A DNA stretch of 64,000 nucleotides from Nitrososphaeria archaeon (GCA_029776065.1 JARVJP010000009.1:516514-580513); one strand, 5' to 3'; positions 8,080-17,634 are shown, counted from the stretch's first letter. Program-made: numbers and translations. The notes: generated by a model from the sequence alone, not told the origin.

Positions 8080-9231
8080 GTTCAATAATATATCATTCAC
8101 TACTTCTGATGGTGCATTTGTTTTAACTGCTTTACTGTTCAGAATGGTTCTCGAAGCGTAGAAGTTTCTCTGTTTTAACTCTCCGATGACCTTATCAATT
8201 GATGGTGTATTAATCTGTAGCCTATCACAGATCATGCTTATTGAATAATAGGTGGGAGGTCCGTCAGCTTCCTCCTTCGCTGTATTAAGCATTCTCTTAT
8301 ACTTTATGAGGCTAAGTTCTTCAGCTTCCTTTATCATTTCATTTATAAAGTTTGCGTCAAATAGTCTTCCAATCCACAGAGGTCCTCCGCACTTTACCTC
8401 CGCTCCACATACCTCGCATATTAGTTTGGGTGTATTAGAATTTGTTCTATTGTTACATTTCGGGCAGTGGTTTATGTAGCCGATGTTCCTGAGCGACTCA
8501 TCCCCTGCCTTTGCCCCACTTCGAACTTGGATGTATACTCTCATATAATGTCTTGTAGAATGGCAGAACAGTGGGTTAATGCCTTTGTCATATCTGGCTG
8601 CTGAAAAGGCTAGTGCGCTGTAGAGCAATCTTATACCTACCTCATGGCAATATTCTGTGTGGAGGGATAACCCAAAATATTTTCTAAGCGCTACATGTGG
8701 ATGTAAGCCACAAAGTACTGGGGTGTCTGTTGCGGTTATAGAAATCATCCCGTCTTTTTTCGCGGTCTTCAAAGCGTCTTCTAAGTAGGGGGCAGGTGTT
8801 CCGAAGGGGTCTACATCAATTATATCAAAGAAGTTTCCTTCCTTTCTGTTTGTTGTTAGGAAATGGTTTGCATCGTCATTTGATAAGATGCATTTGTCCG
8901 CCACACCGTTACTTTCTATGTTATATTCAGCGATTTCAATCGCGTTAGGGTTTATATCGTTCAGATAAACTTTGTAAATTTCTGTTTCTTTGGCTACCCT
9001 TATCCCTCTCACCCCTATTCCACATAAAATATCAGAAAATGTTAAAGGTCTTGACTGGATGCGGGAGAAGGTTTGATAAACTATTACTGAGAGATCTCTG
9101 CTTTCTATCCCCTTTGGGTTGAAGAAGGCTGGTTCTTTCGGCGGGTAATCGAGTCTAAGGCTGTCCTTTGGTATTAGTAGCTCCGTTTTTCCTTCTTTAT
9201 AGTTAATCATATCTTGATGCATTATGTTCAA
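8062..9231 (-). CDS. trm1: tRNA (guanine-26 N2)-dimethyltransferase Trm1
   Basis: The protein of about 389 residues is the SAM-dependent Trm1, which forms N2,N2-dimethylguanosine at position 26 of tRNA. The methyltransferase domain contains SDILCGIGVRGIRVAKE and VDPFGTPAPYLEDAL, the latter being the family hallmark. A C-terminal zinc-ribbon insertion has paired cysteines (CPKCNN and CEVCG). The track-style start at 9231 is TTG. ATG codons at 9222 and 9210 are in frame and plausible. It follows endonuclease III by three bases, so the two probably form an operon. Confidence 0.94.
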   Translation of the reverse strand: MNIMHQDMINYKEGKTELLIPKDSLRLDYPPKEPAFFNPKGIESRDLSVIVYQTFSRIQSRPLTFSDILCGIGVRGIRVAKETEIYKVYLNDINPNAIEIAEYNIESNGVADKCILSNDDANHFLTTNRKEGNFFDIIDVDPFGTPAPYLEDALKTAKKDGMISITATDTPVLCGLHPHVALRKYFGLSLHTEYCHEVGIRLLYSALAFSAARYDKGINPLFCHSTRHYMRVYIQVRSGAKAGDESLRNIGYINHCPKCNNRTNSNTPKLICEVCGAEVKCGGPLWIGRLFDANFINEMIKEAEELSLIKYKRMLNTAKEEADGPPTYYSISMICDRLQINTPSIDKVIGELKQRNFYASRTILNSKAVKTNAPSEVVNDILLNLTKER

Positions 9232-9234
9232 CCT

Positions 9235-9909
9235 TCATTTTAAGGGATAAAAAAGACCCTTTGATGGGCAGTATCTTTCTACAGGGCAGATAGGGCACTT
9301 TGGACTCCTCGCGATGCAGACCTTTCTTCCAAAGTTTATTATCGCTAAATGTGCCTCAACTCTTCTCCCAGCTGGCAAAAGCCTCTCAAGTTTACTTCTT
9401 ATTTTGAAGTAGTCATCTCTATTATCCGTTATACCTAGCCTTTTCGAAATCCTACTCACATGAGTATCAACAGGTACTATGTCTGCGCCTTTAGAGAAAG
9501 CCATGAACACGTCGACTGTCTTAGGTCCTATCCCCCTTATTTTAGAAAGAAACTTGGATACCTCTTCTTGGTTCATCTTTTCTATTTTTTGGCTGTCTCC
9601 TAACTCTTCTTTAACACGTTTAGCCAATTCAATGATGCGTGGCGCTTTGACGTTGTAAAGGCCTGCAGGTCTTAAACAGTCTATGATCTCCTCTTTTGAG
9701 GCTGAAAGGATGGAGTCAGGGTCTATTCCAACACGTTTTCTAAGAAGTGCAATAGCTTTGAATGTATTTTTGTCATTCGTGTTTTGGGAAATTATTATGC
9801 TTACTAGGTTCTCAAATTGGGTTCCAGGCCTAATCTCTCTTTTCGCGTAAAACTTTTTCGTTATCGTTTCCAACATAGACCGTTGAATTTCGCTCTCAAC
9901 AACCGTCAT
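9235..9909 (-). CDS. nth: Endonuclease III (DNA glycosylase/AP lyase)
   Basis: This 224-residue enzyme removes oxidised pyrimidines and cleaves the abasic site in base excision repair. The helix-hairpin-helix IRGIGPKT contains the catalytic lysine at K130. The general base aspartate is D148 in VDTH. A 4Fe-4S cluster is predicted from C198, C205, C208 and C214, in the family spacing of six, two and five. All key residues are present. The ATG at 9909 faces away from the THEP1-type gene, with which it shares a divergent promoter region. Confidence 0.96.
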   Translation of the reverse strand: MTVVESEIQRSMLETITKKFYAKREIRPGTQFENLVSIIISQNTNDKNTFKAIALLRKRVGIDPDSILSASKEEIIDCLRPAGLYNVKAPRIIELAKRVKEELGDSQKIEKMNQEEVSKFLSKIRGIGPKTVDVFMAFSKGADIVPVDTHVSRISKRLGITDNRDDYFKIRSKLERLLPAGRRVEAHLAIINFGRKVCIARSPKCPICPVERYCPSKGLFYPLK

Positions 9910-9971
9910 TATATAGGGGAGAGATTTGTAAAACTACATAAATGTATTGTTCATAACTTGGTCTGATAGCG

Positions 9972-10514
9972 TTGGTAAAGAAAATCTTCGTCACCGGCGA
10001 TCCAGGTGTCGGCAAGTCCACTCTCCTAAGTAGAGTTGTTTACCAACTAAGATCTAAAGGCCTAATGATAGGTGGTGTGCTTACCCGTGATATCCGAGAA
10101 AGAGGTGTTAGAACTGGTTTCCAGATTCAAAGTCTCTCAGATGGCACGACTGGGATCTTAGCGTCTGTTAGTTTGAAGGTTGGTCCTAAAATTGGGAAGT
10201 ATGTGGTGAACTTGAACGATCTGAAAAATGTGTTCGCCTCCGCAATATTGTATGCGATTGACTTTTCTGATGTCGTTGTCTGCGACGAAGTAGGACCTAT
10301 GGAGCTTCTCTCACCCGAGGTTAGAAAGGCTATAGAAACCTTAATAGAATGTAATAAACCGGTTTTAGGCTCTGTTCACAAAAGGCTCCGCGACCCAATA
10401 ATTGAGAAGATATCTAATTCTCCTAACATTAAAGTTTACGAACTAACTATTGAAAACCGAGACCAACTCATAAGGGTTATTGTAGATGAAGTCTCATCCA
10501 ATCTCTGGGGATGA
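9972..10514 (+). CDS. THEP1-family nucleoside-triphosphatase
   Basis: This 180-residue P-loop NTPase belongs to the THEP1 family of small NTP phosphohydrolases. The P-loop GDPGVGKST is at residues 9-17. The family's next conserved piece follows (GGVLTRDIRERGVRTGF), and the Walker B strand VVVCDEVGPMEL is at about 97-108. Biochemically studied members hydrolyse all NTPs, but the physiological role is unsettled. The start is TTG at 9972. The stop overlaps the RNase HII start by four bases, so translation is probably coupled. Confidence 0.88.
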   Translation: MVKKIFVTGDPGVGKSTLLSRVVYQLRSKGLMIGGVLTRDIRERGVRTGFQIQSLSDGTTGILASVSLKVGPKIGKYVVNLNDLKNVFASAILYAIDFSDVVVCDEVGPMELLSPEVRKAIETLIECNKPVLGSVHKRLRDPIIEKISNSPNIKVYELTIENRDQLIRVIVDEVSSNLWG

Positions 10515-11176
10515 CTATGGAGGACACCACAATTGGGGGAATAGATGAAGCTGGGAGAGGCGCACTTATAGGTCCACTAGTAATCGCAGGTGTATCCATA
10601 GAATCGTCAAAAATTGATCTGCTACGGAATTACCATGTTAAGGATTCTAAGGTTCTTCTTCCTTCAACGAGAAATCGCCTTTACGATTTGATCGTTTCTA
10701 CTGCCAAGAAAGTATATGTTGTTGAAGTATCACCTAAGGAAATTGATGAGTACGTCTTACATGGTAAAAAATTAAGGAAGCTAAACTACTTGGAATCTCT
10801 TAAGATGGCTAAAATCGTGGACGTTCTGGAAGCAGAAGTAGTTTATGTGGACTCAGCCGACGTCAACCCTGATAGGTTTGCTCAAGAGATATATTCTGCT
10901 TCTAAGTTAAAGCCAAAGATCGTTGCCGAACACCATGCCGATCAAAACTATGTTGTGGTTTCTGCTGCTAGTGTTGTTGCCAAGGTGACGAGGGATAGGA
11001 GAATTGAAGAACTAGCTAGCAGATATGGTTTTTTCGGAAGTGGTTACCCCTCGGATCCTCGGACGATGAAGTTTTTGGAGGATTGGATCAGAGCTAGAAG
11101 CGTTCTCCCGGACTTTGTAAGGAAGTCTTGGAAGTCTCTTAAGAAGGTTGGGGTAAAGAAGATCGACGAATATTAA
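10511..11176 (+). CDS. rnhB: Ribonuclease HII
   Basis: This 221-residue enzyme cleaves RNA in RNA-DNA hybrids and at ribonucleotides misincorporated into DNA. The first catalytic pair is D12-E13 in GIDEAGRGALIGP. Other family blocks are KDSKVL, the YVDSADVN segment with another acidic ligand, and SVVAKVTRDRRI. Length agrees with archaeal RNase HII. ATG at 10511 overlaps the stop of the upstream NTPase gene as ATGA. Confidence 0.95.
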   Translation: MTMEDTTIGGIDEAGRGALIGPLVIAGVSIESSKIDLLRNYHVKDSKVLLPSTRNRLYDLIVSTAKKVYVVEVSPKEIDEYVLHGKKLRKLNYLESLKMAKIVDVLEAEVVYVDSADVNPDRFAQEIYSASKLKPKIVAEHHADQNYVVVSAASVVAKVTRDRRIEELASRYGFFGSGYPSDPRTMKFLEDWIRARSVLPDFVRKSWKSLKKVGVKKIDEY

Positions 11177-11189
11177 TTAAACTGCTCAA

Positions 11190-11876
11190 CTACTTTTTCG
11201 CAACTATTAAGGCATGATCCTTGTCAAAAGGGGCTAACCAGATTGTTTGTACATGTTGGAATCCAGCGTTTTCAAGCTTCTTTTCTTCCTCATCAAAGAC
11301 TTTAGAAGGCTCTTTTGCAACGTTGATGCTTCTCGACTTAACGATCAAGAACAGATAGCCACTGTCTTTTAAGTAGAAATTGCAGTTCTTAATTGCTATT
11401 TCGGTTTGGTCTGGTTGAGCAATGTCACAGTAAACGATATCCACCTTTCCAAACACGCCCACATATTTCTCAGGTTTTCTTGCATCTTCGACGATCGTTA
11501 CAATGTTCTTTCTATATTTGGCACATCTGTCGATGAATTCGTTCGCAACTCTAGGTGCAAACTCCACAGCGAAGATGACACCCCCCTCCCCTACGATATC
11601 TGAGATGTGGCTGACGGTTGTACCGGTGGATGCACCTAGATAGAGTACTCTAGATCCTTCTTTGAATGGAAACTGTTTTAAATCGTTTATTAAAGCAGCA
11701 GCCAGTTTGCTCCTGAATGGGTCCCATAATCTATACTCTACTCCATCTATTTCAATCGTCTTCTCTCCGTAGACGGTTATACCTGGGGTAAGGTTCCCTG
11801 TACAGATCTTCTTTCTTTTATCATCTAGTATCCAGTAAACTCTTGACGAGCGTTCATCTAAGATAGCCTTTACCAA
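11190..11876 (-). CDS. flpA: Fibrillarin-like rRNA/tRNA 2'-O-methyltransferase
   Basis: This 228-residue SAM-dependent enzyme is the catalytic subunit of C/D-box ribonucleoproteins. The fibrillarin signature is clear: the short N-terminal beta domain ending in YRLWDPFRSKLAAAL, then VLYLGASTGTTVSHISDI and a CDIAQPDQTEI segment carrying an active-site aspartate. The start is TTG at 11876, three bases after the nop5 stop, an operon order (nop5 then flpA) conserved across archaea. The guide RNAs are not encoded next to it as far as I can see. Confidence 0.96.
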   Translation of the reverse strand: MVKAILDERSSRVYWILDDKRKKICTGNLTPGITVYGEKTIEIDGVEYRLWDPFRSKLAAALINDLKQFPFKEGSRVLYLGASTGTTVSHISDIVGEGGVIFAVEFAPRVANEFIDRCAKYRKNIVTIVEDARKPEKYVGVFGKVDIVYCDIAQPDQTEIAIKNCNFYLKDSGYLFLIVKSRSINVAKEPSKVFDEEEKKLENAGFQHVQTIWLAPFDKDHALIVAKK

Positions 11877-11879
11877 GGA

Positions 11880-13070
11880 CTATCTTTTCCTCCCCTTTGC
11901 CTTTTTAAACTTCTTTTTTGACCTTACTTCCTCTTCACGAACCTTCTCCTCCGATTTCCTTATCTCATTTATACGGGCTACTAAGCTTTTTTCGATCGAT
12001 GGATCAAGTTTCCTCCTATAAAGATCTATTCTAGCAGCTATTGCTATTTTTGCAGCTAAGGCTCTAGCTATTCTCCCTCTCTGCCATTTTTTAGCATCAT
12101 GTATCAGCGTGTGCTGGAAGATTATTCCATGCTTTGGAGGTCTAGCTCCTGTTTTTATAGCCCTAAATATCGCTTTTTCAGCTCCTAGAATTTGGATGGT
12201 ACTTGATGGCAGGACCGCTAACTTCTCTAAGCCTCCAGCCTTCGCAATTAGCCTTGCGCCTATCGTTGCTCCTAGGATCTGCGTCAAATTAGGTGCTATT
12301 TGTTTCATGACGTTCTCCACAAAGTTCGACATCCTCCTTCTGACCTCATACGTTTCTTTGACGTGGTTTGAAAGCATCACTAAATGTTCCAAGTCTTCCT
12401 CACGGAAGGCTCCTCCACGGGATCTTTGCGCTGCATTTAAAAGCGCCTCCTTCTTGGTACCTGAAAACCTTGTCTTCTCAAGTTTTTCCTCATCCAGATT
12501 CCTTCTATCCCCAATATCTGATACAAACTTACATAATTCTACTGGGTCCTCATAGAACTGGAGTATCTCTGGAAAGTGTATCTCATACCATTCTTTTACT
12601 CGTGTTCCAAGGATATTTATCATCTTGTCAAGTTCGTCTAACGCTAGGACTGCTTGCATCGCCTGCAAGTCGAGTCGAGTTGATTCCTCTGTTATCTTGA
12701 GTTCAGATTGCTTTAGGCTGAACTCCCTTAATAGTTCGAAGGCTTTCTCTTCGTTTTCTGCGAAACCTGATTCTATTATTATCCTAATCTTTTCAGAAAA
12801 TATTTTTGATAATGCTTCTTCAGATAGAATATCGATGTTCACTGTGTCGGAGAGTGCTCTTTTGAGTTCGTGTGACTGTACAAGAACTGTTTCTATTTTG
12901 TGAAGTTTGATTTTGTTCCGCGCCTCTTCAATTAGGTCATGCTCTACTCCCTCGAGGAGCCTCTTATATTCGAGTGCTGCGTTCTTCTTGTAGTGAATCT
13001 TATCTACGACATTTAAATTTTCGTCGAGAAAGCTTACACCTGCTTCATGGGCAAATATTATGGTATTCAA
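11880..13070 (-). CDS. nop5: C/D-box RNP scaffold protein Nop5 (Nop56/58-like)
   Basis: This 396-residue protein bridges fibrillarin and L7Ae-bound C/D guide RNA. The NOP domain is seen from about residue 240 to 360, including APNLTQILGATIGARLIAKAGGL and the GARPPKHGIIFQH loop that touches the RNA. A coiled coil precedes it (about 110-230), and the lysine-arginine-rich tail (KKKFKKAKGRKR) is usual. The N-terminal domain that binds fibrillarin occupies the first 100 residues. The start is TTG at 13070. It is the first gene of the nop5-flpA operon, divergent from pyrD. Confidence 0.95.
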   Translation of the reverse strand: MNTIIFAHEAGVSFLDENLNVVDKIHYKKNAALEYKRLLEGVEHDLIEEARNKIKLHKIETVLVQSHELKRALSDTVNIDILSEEALSKIFSEKIRIIIESGFAENEEKAFELLREFSLKQSELKITEESTRLDLQAMQAVLALDELDKMINILGTRVKEWYEIHFPEILQFYEDPVELCKFVSDIGDRRNLDEEKLEKTRFSGTKKEALLNAAQRSRGGAFREEDLEHLVMLSNHVKETYEVRRRMSNFVENVMKQIAPNLTQILGATIGARLIAKAGGLEKLAVLPSSTIQILGAEKAIFRAIKTGARPPKHGIIFQHTLIHDAKKWQRGRIARALAAKIAIAARIDLYRRKLDPSIEKSLVARINEIRKSEEKVREEEVRSKKKFKKAKGRKR

Positions 13071-13157
13071 GTTCTACACTTCTTACACTACCGCTTGACA
13101 ATCTTCCTTATAAATTATCTCTGCCTATAAAGGAAACCTTTTTGCTTAAGTACTTCT

Positions 13158-14084
13158 ATGACAATATTGTTGGATATGTCACTTAATTTCCAAGTAAAAC
13201 TTGCTAGCTTAGAGATGGATAACCCTCTGATGCTCGCCTCTGGTGTTCTTGGAATGTCTCCATCTACTATTAGACGGGTTGCCTCTTCAGGGGCAGGTGG
13301 TTTAGTTACGAAGTCAATCGGGTTAGATGCCAGAGATGGTTATAGTAATCCAACAGTGTATGTTTGCGGGTACTATGGTCTCTTGAACGCGATGGGTTTG
13401 CCTAATCCAGGTGTAGATCACGTGGTGGAAGAGTTCTTAAATCAAGATTTTAAGTTCCCTGTTGTTTACAGTATATTTGGTTCCTCCCCTGGAGACTACT
13501 CCAAGATCGCAAGGAAACTGCTTAGGCTGAAACCTTCTGCTTTCGAGCTAAATCTATCATGTCCCCATGTTAAAGAAGTGGGTTCGCTGATTGGTCAGGA
13601 TCCAAAGATGGTATACGATGTTGTAAAGGAGGTTAAACAATCTGTAAACGTCCCGGTTTTCGCGAAGATAACTCCCAATGTGGCTGATGTGGTGGAAATT
13701 GCTAGAACAGCTGTTAAAGCAGGCGCAGACGCTATTGTCGCTATAAACACAGTTAAGGCAATGGTGATAGATGTTGATGCCATGAAACCTGTTCTAGGTA
13801 ATAAGGCAGGAGGTTTATCTGGGCCTGCGATAAAGCCTATATCTATAAAGATTGTTTACGATCTTTATGAAAACTTGAAGGTGCCAGTTGTCGGAGTTGG
13901 TGGGATTCAAACATGGAAGGATGCTGTGGAATACTTTCTTGCAGGGGCTAGGGCTGTTCAAATAGGGTCTGCTATAACATGGAAAGGGCTTGCTGTCTTC
14001 AAAGAAATACTATTTGGGCTTAGAGAATATATGATGGAAAAAAGGTTTTCCTCTATAGATGAAATCGTTGGAGGCGCTCATTAA
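13158..14084 (+). CDS. pyrD: Dihydroorotate dehydrogenase, class 1B catalytic subunit
   Basis: This protein of about 308 residues oxidises dihydroorotate to orotate in pyrimidine synthesis, using FMN. The FMN-binding barrel is evident from NPLMLASGVLG, a central ELNLSCPHVKE containing the class 1 catalytic cysteine, and VVGVGGIQTWKDAVEYFLAGA at the phosphate site. Having a cysteine rather than a serine, together with the adjacent pyrK, makes it class 1B (NAD-linked). ATG at 13158 is preceded at the right distance by CTATAAAGG. A second in-frame ATG at 13176 gives the more family-like N terminus, and I cannot decide between them. Its stop overlaps the pyrK start as TAATG. Confidence 0.94.
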   Translation: MTILLDMSLNFQVKLASLEMDNPLMLASGVLGMSPSTIRRVASSGAGGLVTKSIGLDARDGYSNPTVYVCGYYGLLNAMGLPNPGVDHVVEEFLNQDFKFPVVYSIFGSSPGDYSKIARKLLRLKPSAFELNLSCPHVKEVGSLIGQDPKMVYDVVKEVKQSVNVPVFAKITPNVADVVEIARTAVKAGADAIVAINTVKAMVIDVDAMKPVLGNKAGGLSGPAIKPISIKIVYDLYENLKVPVVGVGGIQTWKDAVEYFLAGARAVQIGSAITWKGLAVFKEILFGLREYMMEKRFSSIDEIVGGAH

Positions 14085-14923
14085 TGGTTTCTCAGAAATT
14101 ATTTGATTTGGATGCGAACACTCTTAGAATAAGGAATGTTGTTAAGGTTTTAAGGTACAGCACTAAGTACGCTATCATATTCTTCCGTGATGAACGTGTT
14201 TTAAGGACTGAGGCTGGGCAGTATCTGATGGTATGGGTTATTGAAGATGATGAAATCCCTCTCTCCGTCTCACACGTTGAAGATGACGGTTTATGTGGTG
14301 TTACAGTTAAGGGTGTTGGAAGGACGACGAACGCGCTTTGCTCAATTTCCGAAGGCTTAAAGTTAGGGATAAGAGGCCCATTTGGGCGAGGCTACAAGGT
14401 TAAGGGTAAAAAACCCTTACTGGTTGCAGGGGGGATAGGTGTTGCCTCTATTCGCCTCTTAGCAGTTAAGATGACCAAGCTGGGAGTTTTCCCAACCCTA
14501 ATTATAGGCACTAGAAGTGCCGATGATAATATTTTCCACAACGAATTTTTGGATCTAAGTGAGAACGGTTTTCTAAGATATATTCCAGTCACAGATGATG
14601 GTTCGCTTGGAGAAAAGGGCTTGGCAAGTGAGAAGGTAGACAAATTAGTTAGAGCAGAGGAATTTGACCAACTTTATGGCTGTGGTCCTGAAAAGATGCT
14701 TTACGCGTTATTCAAAATAGCTTTGAAAAAAGGAATTCAAGTACAGCTCTCACTTGAGCGTTATATGAAATGCGCTGTAGGGATTTGTGGTCAGTGCTCA
14801 TTAGACGACTCAGGGCTTCTAGTATGCGAGGATGGGCCTGTCTTTAGTAATAAAGACCTGTTAAAATCCAATGACTTTGGAAGATTTGTTAGGACTGCTT
14901 CAGGGAAGAAGCTTCCAATCTAG
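14084..14923 (+). CDS. pyrK: Dihydroorotate dehydrogenase electron transfer subunit
   Basis: This 279-residue protein carries FAD and a 2Fe-2S cluster and passes electrons from PyrD to NAD. The ferredoxin-reductase fold shows a flavin region around residues 50-110 (VTVKGVGRTTNALC), a nucleotide-binding GGIGVASIRLLA loop, and a C-terminal iron-sulphur motif with CAVGICGQC followed by LVCEDGPVF. It is slightly longer than bacterial PyrK. The ATG shares one base with the pyrD stop. Together they make the heterotetrameric class 1B enzyme. Confidence 0.93.
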   Translation: MVSQKLFDLDANTLRIRNVVKVLRYSTKYAIIFFRDERVLRTEAGQYLMVWVIEDDEIPLSVSHVEDDGLCGVTVKGVGRTTNALCSISEGLKLGIRGPFGRGYKVKGKKPLLVAGGIGVASIRLLAVKMTKLGVFPTLIIGTRSADDNIFHNEFLDLSENGFLRYIPVTDDGSLGEKGLASEKVDKLVRAEEFDQLYGCGPEKMLYALFKIALKKGIQVQLSLERYMKCAVGICGQCSLDDSGLLVCEDGPVFSNKDLLKSNDFGRFVRTASGKKLPI

Positions 14924-14991
14924 TCATTAAAAGCCTGGGTTGAAAGGGTAACACTTATTTATGGCATGGGAGGTTGTTTTGATGATAGAAT

Positions 14992-15159
14992 ATGCCGACG
15001 CATGGAAGCCTTACAAAGGCGGGAAAGGTTAGGTCTAAGAGCCCTCTACAGAAGAAGGAGCATAAGCCTTCTCCAATTCCTAGGGAAAGAAATAGAGATA
15101 ATTATGTTAAACGGTTTATATTAAAAAGAAAAAGTGGACAGAACTGGTTAATAAGGTAA
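14992..15159 (+). CDS. rps30e: Small ribosomal subunit protein S30e
   Basis: This 55-residue basic protein is short and easily missed. Reading from ATG at 14992 it begins MPTHGSLTKAGKVRSK and continues with KPSPIPRERNRDNY, the conserved S30e core. It ends in NWLIR before TAA at 15157. S30e is present in TACK archaea and eukaryotes, so it is a useful lineage marker here. In eukaryotes it is made as a ubiquitin-like fusion, but this gene is free-standing. A TATA-like TTATTTATG at about 14955-14963 lies some 30 bases upstream. It sits between pyrK and elp3 on the same strand. Confidence 0.92.
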   Translation: MPTHGSLTKAGKVRSKSPLQKKEHKPSPIPRERNRDNYVKRFILKRKSGQNWLIR

Positions 15160-15193
15160 ATGATTTTATTCCCTAATAAACGAGAAAGTACAG

Positions 15194-16792
15194 ATGCAGG
15201 GTCGCAATAATGATTTTGTTGCTGCATGTAAGAAGATTGCTGAGCTAATATTAGTGAACCCACCAAGGGATAATAGTTCCCTTTACTCTCTAAAGGTAAG
15301 AGTGGCGAAGGAGTTTGGGTTAAAATCTGTGCCAAAGAATTCCGATATCTTTTCAATGGTCCCACAAGAAAGGAAGACCGTTTTACAGTCACTTCTCAAG
15401 ATAAAACCTGTTCGCTCTGCATCAGGTATTATAGTTGTTGCTGTAATGTCCAGGCCATACCCCTGTCCCCAGAAGGCGCCTTGTGTTTATTGTCCTGGGG
15501 GTGTTCAGTTCAACACTCCACAAAGTTACACAGGTTATGAGCCAGCAGCAGCAAGGGGTAAAGAACACAATTATGAACCTTATTCACAGGTTAAGCGCCG
15601 GCTCGATCAGCTAAAAGCTATAGGCCATGTCGTTCAGAAGGCTGAATTGATAGTGATGGGTGGAACTTTTCTTCACCAACCTATAGAATACCAAGAATAT
15701 TTTGTTAAAGGATGTTTTGACGGCTTAAACGGGTGTGTTTCTAATTCCCTTGAAGAAGCTTTTAAACGTAATGAGAAGGCTGATGTCAGATGTGTTGGGT
15801 TGACATTTGAAACTAGACCTGATTTTTGTAAGGAAACCCATGTCGACTTGATGCTAAAATATGGTGCGACAAGAGTTGAAATCGGCGTTCAAAACCCCTC
15901 TGACAAAATCTATCACATGGTGGGAAGGGGGCATACATTAAAGGACGTTAAAACAGCATTTAGAGTGGCTAAAGACTCAGGCTTGAAGATTGTTGCGCAT
16001 ATGATGCCAGGGTTGCCTGGTTCATCTCCTAGGCTAGATCTTAAAGGTTTTCAAAGGCTGTTCGAAGACGAAAGCTTTAAGCCGGACATGCTGAAGATCT
16101 ATCCTACACTTGTAGTTAAGAACTCTAAGCTGTATCACATGTATGTAAACGGGGAATATAAACCCTACACTGAAGAGGAAATGGTTGGTATTGTAGCAGA
16201 AGCTATGTCCATGGTTCCATACTGGGTTAGAATCATGCGGGTTCAGAGGGATATTGCGTCTAACTTGATTATAGCTGGAATTAAGAAGGGTAATCTGAGA
16301 GAGTTGGCGCATGAGCGTTTAAAGGAAATGGGAAAGACATGTCGTTGTATAAGATGCAGGGAGATAGGCTTACTTAGTTTGAGAAATAGAAGGTTTAGTC
16401 GAGATGTTTTCACTTTACATAGGATCGATTATGACGCCTCTGGTGGAAAGGAAGTTTTCTTATCGTACGAAAACTCGGATAGGTCTGCCCTGATAGGTTT
16501 TCTAAGGTTGAGAAAACCCTCCGATGTCGCGCATAGGCCGGAGGTTGAAGATGCCTCTGTTGTCCGTGAACTTCACATATATGGGCTCGCTGCTCCAATA
16601 GGCTTTAAGGTGGAGGGAAGTTGGCAACATAGAGGTTATGGTAGAAGATTGTTAGATGAATCTGAGCGAATCGCTAAAGAAGAGCATGGCTCTAGTAAGA
16701 TACTTGTCACGAGCGCTGTAGGGGTTAGAGAATACTACAGAAAGCTGGGGTATTCCAGTATGGGACCATACATGGGGAAAAAACTTTTTTAA
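15194..16792 (+). CDS. elp3: Elp3-type tRNA uridine-34 modifying enzyme (radical SAM plus GNAT)
   Basis: This 532-residue protein is the archaeal Elp3, which builds the carboxymethyl group on wobble uridine 34 of tRNA. The radical SAM domain has its cluster-binding cysteines at C91, C97 and C100 (CPQKAPCVYCPGG), followed by the SYTGYEPAAAR segment and EIGVQN. A cysteine set CRCIRC lies near residue 380, and the C-terminal acetyltransferase domain contains WQHRGYGRRLLDESE, the acetyl-CoA loop. Archaea have Elp3 without the other Elongator subunits. The first start is ATG at 15194. Its end overlaps the convergent creatininase-family gene by four bases. Confidence 0.95.
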   Translation: MQGRNNDFVAACKKIAELILVNPPRDNSSLYSLKVRVAKEFGLKSVPKNSDIFSMVPQERKTVLQSLLKIKPVRSASGIIVVAVMSRPYPCPQKAPCVYCPGGVQFNTPQSYTGYEPAAARGKEHNYEPYSQVKRRLDQLKAIGHVVQKAELIVMGGTFLHQPIEYQEYFVKGCFDGLNGCVSNSLEEAFKRNEKADVRCVGLTFETRPDFCKETHVDLMLKYGATRVEIGVQNPSDKIYHMVGRGHTLKDVKTAFRVAKDSGLKIVAHMMPGLPGSSPRLDLKGFQRLFEDESFKPDMLKIYPTLVVKNSKLYHMYVNGEYKPYTEEEMVGIVAEAMSMVPYWVRIMRVQRDIASNLIIAGIKKGNLRELAHERLKEMGKTCRCIRCREIGLLSLRNRRFSRDVFTLHRIDYDASGGKEVFLSYENSDRSALIGFLRLRKPSDVAHRPEVEDASVVRELHIYGLAAPIGFKVEGSWQHRGYGRRLLDESERIAKEEHGSSKILVTSAVGVREYYRKLGYSSMGPYMGKKLF

Positions 16793-17526
16793 AGAGGGTT
16801 TTCTGAAGCTCTTTTTATAAGATCTATTATTGTTTTCTCAATGTTTTTGCATACTTCATTAAAGAAGTTCTTGGACTTCTGTGCGTCAAAGTGGGGGCTG
16901 TCTCCTTTCTCCCCTTTTATAATTGAGCCTAACTTAGGGTACATCCAAATGCCCGCTACTCTTTGAGTTTCCTGCCTTTTATCGTAAAGACTCTCCTTAA
17001 CGAGTCTTTCATTTGTTGCTAACATCGCAGCCGTTTCGGCTAATGCTGCATGGCCAGACGAATTGATTTTAAAATGTCTTTGGACAAGTTCCTCGCTTAA
17101 AATCCACCAATCAATGTTAACTATTCTGACTCTAGCTGTGTTATAAGCTCTTTCTGCAGCTTCTTTTATGCTGTCTATGTTTCCAGCGTGGCCATTTATC
17201 AAAATGATGTTTACGAAACCTGATTTTGCGAAGCCAACAAATATATCATAAAGGTAGTTTGTAAATGACGATGAACTTATTGGGATTGATCCGGGGTAAC
17301 AGCTGAGCGATGTCGTTACACCATAGTATATCGGAGGTGCGATAAACGCGTTAACTCTCTTCTCTAACCTTCTTGAAATTTCAATCGGGATTAATGCGTC
17401 AGTTGCTATTGGCAAGTGTGGGCCATGTGCTTCTATCGTTCCTATTGGAACAATAACCGTGTTGAAACCTTTATCTAACATTTTCATAATTTCAGGCCAA
17501 CATTTGGTGCTAAAATCTTCCGCCAT
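16789..17526 (-). CDS. Creatininase-family amidohydrolase
   Basis: This protein of about 245 residues belongs to the creatininase family of metal-dependent amidohydrolases. The metal-binding motif VPIGTIEAHGPHLPIATD and the later LINGHAGN are both present, as is a downstream glutamate in the HAALAETAAML segment. Family members act on creatinine, mycofactocin precursor or FAPy-type intermediates of riboflavin and F420 synthesis. In archaea the relative ArfB removes formyl groups in that pathway, and this could be such an enzyme, but nothing nearby decides it. The start is taken as ATG at 17526. A GTG at 17535 is possible. Confidence 0.8.
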   Translation of the reverse strand: MAEDFSTKCWPEIMKMLDKGFNTVIVPIGTIEAHGPHLPIATDALIPIEISRRLEKRVNAFIAPPIYYGVTTSLSCYPGSIPISSSSFTNYLYDIFVGFAKSGFVNIILINGHAGNIDSIKEAAERAYNTARVRIVNIDWWILSEELVQRHFKINSSGHAALAETAAMLATNERLVKESLYDKRQETQRVAGIWMYPKLGSIIKGEKGDSPHFDAQKSKNFFNEVCKNIEKTIIDLIKRASENPL

Positions 17527-17634
17527 TTGGATCACTGTTTACTAAAGTTTCTTCTGATTTAACTTTTTGCCATTAAATTATCAAGTTCTATAATGTTATT
17601 AAAAGTGGTATACCGTTTTCTATTTGTCAGATGG